Origin: Bradyrhizobium sp. Leo170
GTDB lineage: Bacteria; Pseudomonadota; Alphaproteobacteria; Rhizobiales; Xanthobacteraceae
NCBI RefSeq assembly: GCF_004296405.1
Contig: NZ_PSRR01000015.1
Span: 1 to 54,081 of the forward strand
Direction of reading: 5' to 3'
DNA length: 54,081 bases
In this document: positions 18,659-26,645 of the stretch, in pieces
How the letters are laid out: each line of letters opens with the position of its first letter
Numbering within the stretch: the first letter of the stretch is position 1
Notes under the pieces: model-generated
Seen by the model: the letters and a program-made list of their open reading frames with translations, nothing else
Database searches by the model: none
What the model was told of the DNA's origin: nothing
Program-made: the position numbers and the translations under genes

Positions 18659-19205
18659 GCGCCGGCTCCGTGCGTTGTCCGGCGTAGGGGATCGAAACTG
18701 GACACGGACCAGCCCATGGCGCCTCGAATGGTTGCGCGTCACACCGCGGTTCCGTCCGAGCAGCCGCGGCACGGAGCACACGCCGGTTCCCAGATCAGGC
18801 CGCAAATCCTGATTTCCGACCGGAGTTTGCTGGGCTGCCATGGGATTTCGCGCGCAAGCGGGCCTCGGCCGTCCCTCAAAAACCGGTTCGGCAATTCACC
18901 ACTTAGTAACGGCACTTAGCGTTAAGAAAGCGTTGCCGAATCCTTCACGGTTTCTTTTGCTTTTTAACCACACCTGGAACCCGCTGATGCGCACCATCCA
19001 CAGGCGGGTCTAAAATTCGCGGGATGTGCGCGCCATGTGATTGCGCCCGCGGCAGGGTAAAGGAATAGTAAATTGCAGGCTGTCCGGAAATTGCAGGGCT
19101 GCCGTTCCGCCGCCGGGTTTGAGATTTGGGATGCCATCTGGTTCGTTCACGTCCGCTGATTCGAAACGCCAACGCGCCCTTCCCGTTCCGAGGGCCATCG
19201 CCGAC
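18659..19205. promoter_or_regulatory. Divergent regulatory region between the dcw cluster and the amidase
   Basis: About 550 bp separate rsmH (minus) and the amidase (plus). No mraZ-like reading frame and no TGGGN repeat array of MraZ type were recognised. An AT-richer patch at about 18890-18970 contains GTTAAGAAAGCGTTGC (minus strand GCAA-CGCTTTC-TTAAC, a weak match to CtrA TTAA-N7-TTAA) and a GANTC methylation site (GAATC, 18938). The main promoter of the dcw operon should lie here, but I cannot place -35 and -10 boxes with confidence. Confidence 0.4.
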
Positions 19206-19988
19206 ATGAAAACCTTTACCCCGGACTCCTCGATCGTCTCCGACGTCATCCCTTCGGTGAATTTCGGCGAACGCGCCAACGACCGGCAACCCGACATGAT
19301 CGTGCTGCACTACACCGGCATGCCCGACGTCGAGGGCGCCATCGCCCAACTCTGCACCGCCGGCACCGAGGTCTCCGCACATTACATTGTGCTGGAGGAT
19401 GGCCGCATCGTGCAATGCGTGCCGGAGAGCAAGCGCGCCTGGCACGCCGGCGTGTCCTGCTGGGCGGGCGAAGAGGACATCAATTCCTGCTCGATCGGCA
19501 TCGAGATCATCAACCGCGGCCACGACTGGGGCTACCCGGATTATCCGCTGCGCCAGATCGCAGCAGTGATCGCGCTGTGCCGCGGCATCATGCTTCGCCG
19601 CAACGTGCCTTCGTATCGCGTGCTCGCCCATTCCGACGTCGCGCCGGCGCGCAAGAAGGATCCCGGCGAAAAGTTCCCGTGGCATTCGCTCGCCAATTCC
19701 GGCGTCGGGCATTGGGTTCAGCCGGCGCCGATCGTGCGCGGGGAGACGCTGCAGCTCGGCGCGATCAACGACAACGTCACCAACATGCAGAAGGCATTCG
19801 CCCGTTACGGCTACAACATCCCGACGAACGGCAAGTTCGACGGCCCCACCATGGAAGTCGTCACCGCCTTCCAGCGCCATTTCCGCCAGGCGCGCGTCGA
19901 CGGCATCGTCGATCACTCGACCATGACCACCCTGCACGCGCTGCTTGAGAGCCTGCCGGAGGCGGCGACAGAGGTTGCGGCGAAGTAG
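19206..19988 (+). CDS. N-acetylmuramoyl-L-alanine amidase (AmpD/AmiD type) with peptidoglycan-binding domain
   Basis: The enzyme cleaves the bond between MurNAc (or anhydro-MurNAc) and L-Ala in muropeptides, a step in cell-wall recycling. The amidase_2 domain spans about residues 15-165. Zinc-ligand motifs are visible: VLHYTGM near residue 32, and LAHSDVAPARKKDPGEKFPW, which holds the second His and the Asp. A peptidoglycan_binding_1 repeat (about 185-245) follows with NVTNMQKAFARYGYNI and NGKFDGPTMEVVTAFQRHFR. The start is placed at ATG 19206; an ATG at 19131 is an alternative. No convincing signal peptide is seen, which favours a cytoplasmic AmpD-like role. It is divergent from the dcw cluster, which makes sense functionally. 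Confidence 0.9.
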   Translation: MKTFTPDSSIVSDVIPSVNFGERANDRQPDMIVLHYTGMPDVEGAIAQLCTAGTEVSAHYIVLEDGRIVQCVPESKRAWHAGVSCWAGEEDINSCSIGIEIINRGHDWGYPDYPLRQIAAVIALCRGIMLRRNVPSYRVLAHSDVAPARKKDPGEKFPWHSLANSGVGHWVQPAPIVRGETLQLGAINDNVTNMQKAFARYGYNIPTNGKFDGPTMEVVTAFQRHFRQARVDGIVDHSTMTTLHALLESLPEAATEVAAK

Positions 19989-19999
19989 GCAAGTCTCTC

Positions 20000-20081
20000 G
20001 TCATTGCGAGCGCAGCGAAGCAATCCATCTCGCCACTTGTGGAAGCATGGATTGCTTCGTCGCTAAGCTCCTCGCAATGAC
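20000..20081. repeat. Palindromic dispersed repeat (GTCATTGCGAG type)
   Basis: The element starts GTCATTGCGAGCGCAGCGAAGCAATCCAT and ends ATGGATTGCTTCGTCGCTAAGCTCCTCGCAATGAC; the arms are inverted complements. It lies between the convergent amidase and sigma-factor genes and could form a long hairpin that limits read-through. Confidence 0.88.
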
Positions 20082-20089
20082 GGAGGCCA

Positions 20090-21325
20090 TCAGCCCATCT
20101 CCGCGATGCGCCGCGCATAGAGCCGGCGCAGCGGCTCCAGTTGCGTCGCGGCGGTTGCCGCCAGATAGGCTTCGCGCGCGGCGTCGGTGCGACCGAGGCG
20201 ACGCAGCAGATCGGCGCGGACGGCCGGCAGCAATTCGTAACCCTTGAGGCTGCCGCGCGCTTCGAGCGCGTCGATCAGATCGAGCGCGCGCGCCGGGCCG
20301 TCGACCATCGACACCGCCGCGGCATGGTTCAGCTCGATCACCGGTGATGGGCTGATGCGGAGCAGCACTTCATAGAGGCCGGCGATCTGTGGCCAGTCGG
20401 TGTCTTGATAGCTCGGCGCGCGGGCATGCAGCGCCGCGATCGCGGCCTGCACAGCATAGGATTGCGGCCGGCCGGGCATGCGCAGCGCTTCCTCCACCAA
20501 ACGCAAACCTTCGGCGATCTGGCTGATGTCCCACAGCGAGCGGTCCTGCTCCTCCAACAGCACGATGTCGCCGCCCGCGGTCTCGCGGCCGGCGCGGCGC
20601 GCGTCGTGCAGCAGCATCAGTGCCAAGAGCCCCTTGATCTCGCCGCGCGCGGGCATCAGCGCATCGATCAGCCGCGCCAGCCGGATCGCCTCGCGCGCCA
20701 GATCCGGGCGCATCAGATCCTCGCCGGAGGTCGCTGCATAGCCTTCGGTGAAGACGAGATAAATCACGGCCAGCACGCCGCGGAGCCTTGGCTCCAGCGC
20801 CTCGCGCTCCGGCACCTCATAGGGAATGCCGGCGAGGCGTATCTTCTGCTTGGCGCGGAGCAGCCGCTGCGCCATCACATCCTCGCTGACGAGGAAGGCG
20901 CGCGCGACCTGGGCCGTGCCGAGGCCGCAAACCGTGCGCAGCGTCAGCGCGACCTGCACCTCGTCGGCAAACGACGGATGGCAGCAGGTGAAGATCAACC
21001 GCAGCATGTCGTCGTCGAGCGTGGCATCGACGATCTCGCATGGCGACGACGCATTGAGCAGGAGTTCGTGCGTCAGCTCCTGCTGCTTGCCGCGGAACAC
21101 GGCATTGCGGCGGATGCGATCGATCGCCTTGTTGCGGCCGACATTGACGAGCCACGCCCGCGGGTTTTGCGGCAGTTCGCCCGCATACCAGCGCTCGAGC
21201 GCCACCGCGAACGCCTCCTGCAGCGCATCCTCCGCAAGATCGAAATCGCCGACGAGGCGGATCAGCGTCGCCAGCGCCCGGCTCGCCTCGTCGCGGAAGA
21301 TCTTTTCGATCTGGGTTGGAGTCAT
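20090..21325 (-). CDS. ECF RNA polymerase sigma factor, ECF42-type with C-terminal TPR-like extension
   Basis: This is an extracytoplasmic-function sigma factor of 411 residues, much longer than the usual 180-200. Region 2 is at about 5-75 ([19 protein letters not shown], then [20 protein letters not shown]), and region 4 is at about 105-165 with [34 protein letters not shown]. The remaining 240 residues match the C-terminal extension described for ECF42 sigma factors ([30 protein letters not shown] is typical). The upstream neighbour is a DGPF/YCII protein, the hallmark partner of ECF42. No classical anti-sigma factor is present, consistent with this group. Start at ATG 21323-21325, beginning [10 protein letters not shown]. 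Confidence 0.93.
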   Translation of the reverse strand: MTPTQIEKIFRDEASRALATLIRLVGDFDLAEDALQEAFAVALERWYAGELPQNPRAWLVNVGRNKAIDRIRRNAVFRGKQQELTHELLLNASSPCEIVDATLDDDMLRLIFTCCHPSFADEVQVALTLRTVCGLGTAQVARAFLVSEDVMAQRLLRAKQKIRLAGIPYEVPEREALEPRLRGVLAVIYLVFTEGYAATSGEDLMRPDLAREAIRLARLIDALMPARGEIKGLLALMLLHDARRAGRETAGGDIVLLEEQDRSLWDISQIAEGLRLVEEALRMPGRPQSYAVQAAIAALHARAPSYQDTDWPQIAGLYEVLLRISPSPVIELNHAAAVSMVDGPARALDLIDALEARGSLKGYELLPAVRADLLRRLGRTDAAREAYLAATAATQLEPLRRLYARRIAEMG

Positions 21326-21341
21326 GCGGTCTGTCAAATCA

Positions 21342-21380
21342 TCATTCCGGGATTGCGCCAAATGGCGCATCCCGGAATGA
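21342..21380. repeat. Short palindromic repeat (GTCATTCCG family) between DGPF and sigma genes
   Basis: The sequence TCATTCCGGGATTGCGCCA-AA-TGGCGCATCCCGGAATGA forms an almost perfect hairpin with one bulged base. It lies in the 65-bp gap between the DGPF gene and the sigma factor gene, so it should be transcribed with them. Confidence 0.85.
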
Positions 21381-21390
21381 CGGTGCGGCA

Positions 21391-21747
21391 TCAGTTGTTG
21401 TCGTAGATCATGATCGGCCTGACTTCGATCGAGCCGGTCTTGGCGCCGGGAATCCGTGCGGCGACGCCGAGAGCGGTGTCGAGGTCCTTGGCGTCGATCA
21501 GGTAGTAGCCGCCGAGCTGTTCGTGCGTTTCCGCGAATGGACCGTCCGTCGTCAATATCTTGCCGTCGCGAACCCGCACCGTCGTCGCAGTCGTTGAGGG
21601 TTGCAGCCCGTCGCCAGCCTTGAAATGGCCGCTCTGGATGATGGACTGGGTGAATGCACCGTATTCCGCCGTTAGTTTCTTGCGGTCATCGGCGGTCATG
21701 CGGCCTAACTCTGCTTCCTTTCGATAGATCAACAGCAGGTACTGCAT
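21391..21747 (-). CDS. DGPF/YCII-related domain protein, partner of ECF42 sigma factor
   Basis: A 118-residue YCII-related protein. It starts [14 protein letters not shown] at ATG 21745-21747 with a strong AAGAGGAG ribosome site. It contains the family core [21 protein letters not shown] (about residues 66-86), including the DGPF motif that names the group, and ends with IEVRPIM. The fold is a ferredoxin-like YCII domain; biochemical function is unknown. Genes of this type are found next to ECF42 sigma factors, and here it precedes one in the same direction. It may be a target or modulator of the sigma factor. Confidence 0.92.
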   Translation of the reverse strand: MQYLLLIYRKEAELGRMTADDRKKLTAEYGAFTQSIIQSGHFKAGDGLQPSTTATTVRVRDGKILTTDGPFAETHEQLGGYYLIDAKDLDTALGVAARIPGAKTGSIEVRPIMIYDNN

Positions 21748-21859
21748 CTGAAAATCTCCTCTTGATCGGCTGGATCGCCGACATCCAGTCGAACGGGCGA
21801 CAGGCAAAACGACACCTTCAGGATAGATTATTTTGGCGCGCTTCGCGGGCGTTATCCGC

Positions 21860-21891
21860 TTGACGGAACCGGCTGGAACCCCCATGCCTAT
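21860..21891 (+). promoter_or_regulatory. Candidate promoter of rnpB
   Basis: TTGACG at 21860-21865 is a good -35 box. About 18 bp later comes ATGCCTAT (21884-21891), a weak -10, and the RNase P RNA begins 7-9 bp further on. The spacing and position fit a housekeeping promoter, but the -10 match is poor. Confidence 0.4.
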
Positions 21892-21897
21892 GGGCGT

Positions 21898-22320
21898 CAG
21901 TCGGCCGGACGGCCGCTCCCGCAAGCGCCGAAAGGCCGCGGGGGAGGAAAGTCCGGGCTCCATCGACATGCGGTGCCGGATAACGTCCGGCGGGGGCAAC
22001 CCTAGGGAAAGTGCCACAGAGAACGAACCGCCCGCCTTCGCCCTTCGGGGCTTCGGCGCGGCAAGGGTGAAAAGGTGCGGTAAGAGCGCACCGCGTTTCC
22101 GGCGACGGAGACGGCATGGCAAACCCCACCGGGAGCAAAACCGAATAGGGACGGCAACGCAGGCTGTTCGCGAAAGCGATAACGCTGCAGGGCGATGTCA
22201 GGCCCGCCGTCCGGGTAGGTTGCTCGAGGCCGTCTGCAAAGGCGGTCCCAGAGGAATGGCCGTCACGTACCATTCGCGAGAATGGTGCCCTACAGAACCC
22301 GGCTTACAGGCCGGCTGATG
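21898..22320 (+). ncRNA. rnpB: RNase P RNA component, class A
   Basis: This RNA is the catalytic part of RNase P, which removes 5' leaders from pre-tRNAs. The conserved core GAGGAAAGTCCGGGCTCC is at 21945-21962, and the 3' conserved TACAGAACCCGGCTTACAGGCCGGCT is at 22291-22316. The 5' GTCGGCCGG and 3' CCGGCTGAT pair to close helix P1, which sets the ends at about 21898 and 22320. Other class A core pieces are CCGGCGGGGGCAACCCTAGGGAAAGTGCCACAGAGA and AGGGTGAAAAGGTGCGGTAAGAGCGCACCGC. The length of about 420 nt suits alphaproteobacteria. Open frames across it are not genes. Confidence 0.96.
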
Positions 22321-22331
22321 TTCTTGGAAAT

Positions 22332-22371
22332 GAGGGGTTCGGCGCAACACGCCGGACCCCTCGCCATTTTT
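22332..22371 (+). terminator. Rho-independent terminator of rnpB
   Basis: The stem GAGGGGTTCGGCG / CGCCGGACCCCTC closes over a CAACA loop, with one T-G wobble, and is followed by GCCATTTTT. It begins 12 bp after the RNase P RNA. Confidence 0.88.
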
Positions 22372-22378
22372 GCAGACC

Positions 22379-22470
22379 GTCATTCCGGGGCGCATCGAAG
22401 ATGCGAACCCGGAATCTGGAGATTGCGGCGCGAGATTCCGGGTTCGCGCTCGCGCGCGCCCCGGAATGAC
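22379..22470. repeat. Palindromic dispersed repeat (GTCATTCCG type) after rnpB
   Basis: The element starts GTCATTCCGGGGCGCATCG and ends CGCGCGCCCCGGAATGAC. Inner parts GCGAACCCGGAATC and GATTCCGGGTTCGC are also inverted complements, giving a two-tier hairpin. Confidence 0.88.
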
Positions 22471-22563
22471 GTCGTCGCGCAACGATCCGAAGCAGCGGAT
22501 TTGCGATAGTGCCTGCCGGGCTCGTCGTGTAAACGTCCGACCAATGACAATGAGAACAAGACG

Positions 22564-23310
22564 ATGATGGGCGGCTTCGCCTTGGCGGTGCTGTTTGTCG
22601 GCGCGCTCGCCGGGGGCTTCGTATCCGGCCTTGCCGGCTTCGGCACCGCGCTGATGGCGCTGGGGATCTGGCTCTACGTCGCGCCGCCTGCTGTTGCCGT
22701 GCCTTTGGTCCTGATCTCCTCGGTTATCGGCCAGCTCACGACCTTGCCCTCGATCTGGCGCTCGATCGATTTCAGGCTGGTCTGGCCGTTCGTGCTCGGC
22801 GGGCTCGCCGGCGTACCGCTCGGCACGCTGCTGATCGCGCATGCCGATCCCAACACCTTCAAGCTGACCATCGGCGTGTTTCTGCTGGTGTTTCCCACCG
22901 CGCTCTATTTTCAACGCAAGCCGATGGCGATCAAGTTTGGCGGCAAGCCGTTCGACGGCGCCATCGGATTTGCCGGCGGCATCCTCGGCGGCCTCGCCGG
23001 CCTTTCCGGCCCCTTGCCGATTCTTTGGGCCAGCGTGCGCGGCTGGACCAAGGAGCAGCGGCGCGGGATTTTCCAGACCTTCAACTTCACGGTGCTGGCG
23101 ACTGCGCTGTTGCTGCAGGCGTTCGCCGGCTTCGTCACGAGGGACGTCCTCGCGCTCGCTGTCGTGACCTTTCCGGCGACGGTGGCCGGCGCCTGGCTCG
23201 GCGCGCGAATCTATCACGCGCTGAGCGACCGGAATTTCACGAACATCGTGCTTGGGCTGTTGTTTCTGTCCGGCATCGGGCTGGTGTGCAGCGGAATTGC
23301 TCCGAGATAG
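22564..23310 (+). CDS. TauE/SafE family sulfite/anion exporter permease
   Basis: A 248-residue polytopic membrane protein of the TauE/SafE family, whose members are thought to export sulfite, sulfoacetate or related anions. It has about eight membrane segments in two similar halves. Family features are GGFVSGLAGFGTALMALG near residue 17 in the first half and GFAGGILGGLAGLSGPLPILW near 137 in the second, the conserved inverted repeats of this family. The start is at an ATG that is one of two in tandem; no strong ribosome site is visible. No substrate can be inferred from the neighbours. Confidence 0.87.
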   Translation: MMGGFALAVLFVGALAGGFVSGLAGFGTALMALGIWLYVAPPAVAVPLVLISSVIGQLTTLPSIWRSIDFRLVWPFVLGGLAGVPLGTLLIAHADPNTFKLTIGVFLLVFPTALYFQRKPMAIKFGGKPFDGAIGFAGGILGGLAGLSGPLPILWASVRGWTKEQRRGIFQTFNFTVLATALLLQAFAGFVTRDVLALAVVTFPATVAGAWLGARIYHALSDRNFTNIVLGLLFLSGIGLVCSGIAPR

Positions 23311-23426
23311 CGCGCGCATGGCTGCCATATGCACCGAGTAGATTGCTGTACGCGGGACGGCAAAGCCGGTAACCACCTGTTTCATGTCCTCGTCCTCCTC
23401 GCGCGAACGTCTCGGCCTGTTGCTGG

Positions 23427-24323
23427 TTGCTGGGCTTCATCGGCATGGCGATCTTCGGCGGCACGCTGCCGGCGACGCGGCTTGCCGTTGCGGAAATTGA
23501 TCCGATTGCCCTGACCGCGATCCGCACGGCAATCGCCGGCCTATGCTCGCTCGCGCTCCTGCTTGTGTTGCGGCGGCCGCTGCCGCGGCGGGCGCTGTGG
23601 CCGCAGCTTGTGCTGGTCATGCCGTGCGTCGCCGTCCTGTTTCCGCTGCTGATGGCAGAAGGCATGCAGCGCGTTGACGCCTCCCATGGCGGCGTCGTGC
23701 TCGGCGTGCTGCCGATCGCGACCGCGCTGGTGGCGGTGGCGATCACCCACGAGCGGCCGCGGCCTTTGTTCTGGGTCGCCGCTGTCGTCGGCGCCGCGCT
23801 GGTGATCGCTTTTGCGCTGCGCGACGGCGGCGGCACGCTGTCGACCGGCGACCTCTTCCTGTTCGCTTCTGTTGCGGTTTCCGCCGTTGGCTATGCCTTT
23901 TCGGGACGGCTCACCGCGGAGATGCCGGGCTGGGAAGTCATTAGCTGGGTGCTGGTGATTGCCTTGCCGTTCGCGCTGCCGGCGGCGGCGCTGACGATGC
24001 CGGCCGACCCCATGCACATCTCGCTGAAGCCGTGGCTCGGTCTGCTCTACGTCGCGCTGTTCTCGCAATGGATCGGCTTCTTCGCCTGGAATGCCGGCAT
24101 GGCGATGGGCGGGATCGCGCGGGTGTCGCAGGTCCAGTTGCTGCAGCCCTTCGTCACCTTCGTGCTCGCCTCGCTCTTCAATGGCGAGACGATCACTCCG
24201 CAGGTCGTGCTGTTCGCCGCCGCCGTGGTGGCGACGGTCGCGATCAGCGCGCGCACGCGGGGTCGAACGCGTGTCGTTCCGGAGCAACGCGCAGCGCTCG
24301 CGCTGACGCGCGCCCCGGAATGA
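23427..24323 (+). CDS. EamA/DMT-family transporter, probable N-terminal frameshift
   Basis: A drug/metabolite transporter permease with two EamA domains and about nine to ten membrane segments. The frame as read starts at a TTG (23427, MLGFIGMAIFGGTLPATRLA) and gives 298 residues. A better N-terminus lies in another frame from ATG 23384 (MSSSSSRERLGLLL): removing one G from the GG at 23425-23426 joins it in frame as RERLGLLLLLGFIGMAIFGG and completes the first membrane helix. So either the gene is frameshifted or the sequence has a one-base error. At the 3' end, the last residues (LTRAPE) come from half of a palindromic repeat (GCGCCCCGGAATGAC), so the C-terminus is not original. Substrate unknown. 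Confidence 0.8.
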   Translation: MLGFIGMAIFGGTLPATRLAVAEIDPIALTAIRTAIAGLCSLALLLVLRRPLPRRALWPQLVLVMPCVAVLFPLLMAEGMQRVDASHGGVVLGVLPIATALVAVAITHERPRPLFWVAAVVGAALVIAFALRDGGGTLSTGDLFLFASVAVSAVGYAFSGRLTAEMPGWEVISWVLVIALPFALPAAALTMPADPMHISLKPWLGLLYVALFSQWIGFFAWNAGMAMGGIARVSQVQLLQPFVTFVLASLFNGETITPQVVLFAAAVVATVAISARTRGRTRVVPEQRAALALTRAPE

Positions 24324-24329
24324 CGGCGG

Positions 24330-26129
24330 CTACTCCGCCGCGACGCGGCCGAACTCCGTCGCCTGCCGCTCGAACAGGCTGCGATAGATGCCGCCCGGTC
24401 GCGCTGTCAGCGCGGCATGCGTCCCCTGCTCGACAATCTCGCCGCGATCGAACACCAGGATGCGGTCGAGGCCGCGCACCGTCGACAGCCGGTGCGCGAT
24501 CACGATCGAGGTGCGGCCCTTCATCAATCGTTCCATCGCCTCTTGGATCAGCGCCTCCGATTCCGAGTCGAGGCTCGAGGTCGCCTCGTCCAGGATCAGG
24601 ATCGGCGCATCGGCAAGGAACGCGCGCGCCAGCGCGACGCGTTGCCGCTCGCCGCCGGACAGTTTGACGCCGCGCTCGCCGACCAGCGTGCCGTAGCCCT
24701 TCGGCAATCGCATGATGAAGTCATGCGCATTGGCAAGCCGCGCCGCCTGCTCGATCGCCGCCATGCTGGCGCCGGGCCGGCCATAGGCGACGTTCTCCGC
24801 CAGCGAACGGTGGAACAGGATCGGCTCCTGCTGCACGATCGCGATCTGGCTGCGCAGCGACTGCTGCGTCGCGTGAGCGATATTCTGACCGTCGATCAGG
24901 ATGCGGCCGTCGGAGACGTCATAGAGGCGCTGCACCAGTTTCACGAACGTGGTCTTGCCCGAGCCGGACCGACCGACCAGCCCGACACGCTCGCCGGCGC
25001 GGATATCGATCGATAGTGCGTCATAGAGCGGCGTGCGATGCCCGCCATAGAGGAAGGTGACGTTGTCGAACGTGATCCTTCCGCCCTGGACGTCGATCGG
25101 CTTTGCGTCAGGCGCATCGACGATGCCGAGCGGCTCGCCATGGATGGTGACGAGCTCCTCCATGTCGTTGACCGAACGCTGCAGATTGTTGATGTGCATG
25201 CCGACGTCGCGCAAGTAAGCGTGGATGACGTAATAGCTCGTCAACACATAGGTGACGTCGCCCGGCGAGGCGCGGCCGGCAAGCCACAGCAGGATGGCGC
25301 CGCCGATCACCGACGCGCGGAAGCACAAGAGCACCGCGAGTTGCGCCATGTTGGTCGCATTGTACCGCAGCCAGGTGCGCAGCACCCGCCTGCGCCAGCG
25401 GGCGATGACGCCGGCGAGCCGCGTATCTTCGCGCGCCTCCGCGCCGAACGATTTCACCACCGCGTTGCAGGTGAGCGCGTCCGCCAGCGTGCCGCCGACC
25501 TTGGTGTCCCACGCGTTGGAGACGCGCGCGGCCGGTGCGATATAATTCACCGAGAGCACGATGGTCATCGCGACATAGATCACCGCGCCGATGCCGATCA
25601 CGGCGCCGAGCACGGGCCAGTGCAATCCGAGCAGGACCATCGAACCGACCAGCACCATCAACGACGGCAACAGCGCCATCAGGACGGTGTCGTTGAGCAG
25701 GTCGATCGCCCACATGCCGCGGGTGATCTTGCGCACGGTCGAGCCGGCAAACGAATTGGCGTGCCAGTCGGTCGAGAACCGCTGCACCCGCGCGAACGCC
25801 TCCTGCGCCACATCCGACATCGTCGTCAGCGTGAACGGCACGATCGCCTGCAGCCCCACAAACCGCAGGATGATCGACAATAGGCCAAGCGCGACGATGC
25901 CGCCGAACGCAACCATCGCCGCATATCGCGCCGCCTGATCCGCGGTGCCGAGCGTCAGGGCGTCGACCAGATGGCCGGAGTAGACCGGCATGAAAAGGTC
26001 GGCGACGGTGGCGCCGAGAAAGCCGACCATTACGGCCGCGGCGCGGGTGGGCTGCCTCAGCCAGTGGCGGAATACAAACGGGATCACGACGCGGATCGCG
26101 GCGGGACGTTTGTCAGTTTGAATAGTCAT
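24330..26129 (-). CDS. ABC exporter half-transporter (fused membrane and ATPase domains)
   Basis: A 599-residue type IV ABC exporter. The N-terminal six-helix membrane domain spans about residues 30-315, and the nucleotide-binding domain spans 345-590. Motifs visible are Walker A GRSGSGKTT (386-394), Q-loop VQQEPILFHRSLAENVAYG, signature LSGGERQR, Walker B ILILDEATSSLD, and the switch histidine in IAHRLSTV. It resembles lipid/multidrug exporters (MsbA/McjD-like); it should act as a homodimer unless a partner is encoded elsewhere. Its 3' end is only 6 bp from the convergent EamA gene. A 516-bp gap lies upstream. Substrate unknown. Confidence 0.9.
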   Translation of the reverse strand: MTIQTDKRPAAIRVVIPFVFRHWLRQPTRAAAVMVGFLGATVADLFMPVYSGHLVDALTLGTADQAARYAAMVAFGGIVALGLLSIILRFVGLQAIVPFTLTTMSDVAQEAFARVQRFSTDWHANSFAGSTVRKITRGMWAIDLLNDTVLMALLPSLMVLVGSMVLLGLHWPVLGAVIGIGAVIYVAMTIVLSVNYIAPAARVSNAWDTKVGGTLADALTCNAVVKSFGAEAREDTRLAGVIARWRRRVLRTWLRYNATNMAQLAVLLCFRASVIGGAILLWLAGRASPGDVTYVLTSYYVIHAYLRDVGMHINNLQRSVNDMEELVTIHGEPLGIVDAPDAKPIDVQGGRITFDNVTFLYGGHRTPLYDALSIDIRAGERVGLVGRSGSGKTTFVKLVQRLYDVSDGRILIDGQNIAHATQQSLRSQIAIVQQEPILFHRSLAENVAYGRPGASMAAIEQAARLANAHDFIMRLPKGYGTLVGERGVKLSGGERQRVALARAFLADAPILILDEATSSLDSESEALIQEAMERLMKGRTSIVIAHRLSTVRGLDRILVFDRGEIVEQGTHAALTARPGGIYRSLFERQATEFGRVAAE

Positions 26130-26645
26130 GGCGCAATCCGGCCGCGCTCGCCGCGCAGGCCGACTCCATCTGAATTGACGCGCGACGGCGCGAAAGCGCG
26201 CGACGCGGACGTCGTTGAAAGATCGGTAAGTTGTTGGAAGGTTTGAGGGACCGGGACGTCAGCCCCGGTCAGAACTGGTGGTCAACGGCGCGACCGCATA
26301 CCCAGTACAAGCATCGAACGGGAGCGCGCGATCTGCGAATAAGCCGAAATCATGCAAATCCTCCCCGGTTCGAGCGACAACGCGTTGCTTATAAATGCGT
26401 CACGCCTGATTTGCAAGATGACAAAGCCGTGAGCTCACGTCTTCGCGCTAGAGCGACAGCGCGCAAACTTGATTCAAAGACTGCTGCTCGCCGATTCGAT
26501 CATTTCACAAGGCCGTGGTGCAGTGGCGCGGGAATTCCGCAGTGCTTCGCGTTACATCCGCTTCGGACGCATCCGGCCAAATCTGCAGCAGGACTATGCT
26601 ACCCTTTCCTCACAACTCACATGATTGGTCGGAGAACTGCGCGCC
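26130..26645. other. Intergenic region upstream of the ABC exporter
   Basis: About 516 bp without a recognisable gene. It has an AT-richer patch (about 26385-26520). Both flanking genes are on the minus strand, so the promoter of the ABC exporter should lie here. Open frames on the plus strand run into the antisense of the next gene and look spurious. No RNA gene or repeat family was recognised. Confidence 0.5.

Noticed and set aside
21833..22318. Open frames in both strands over 21833-22318
   Set aside because: The region is RNase P RNA by conserved core sequences and P1 pairing.
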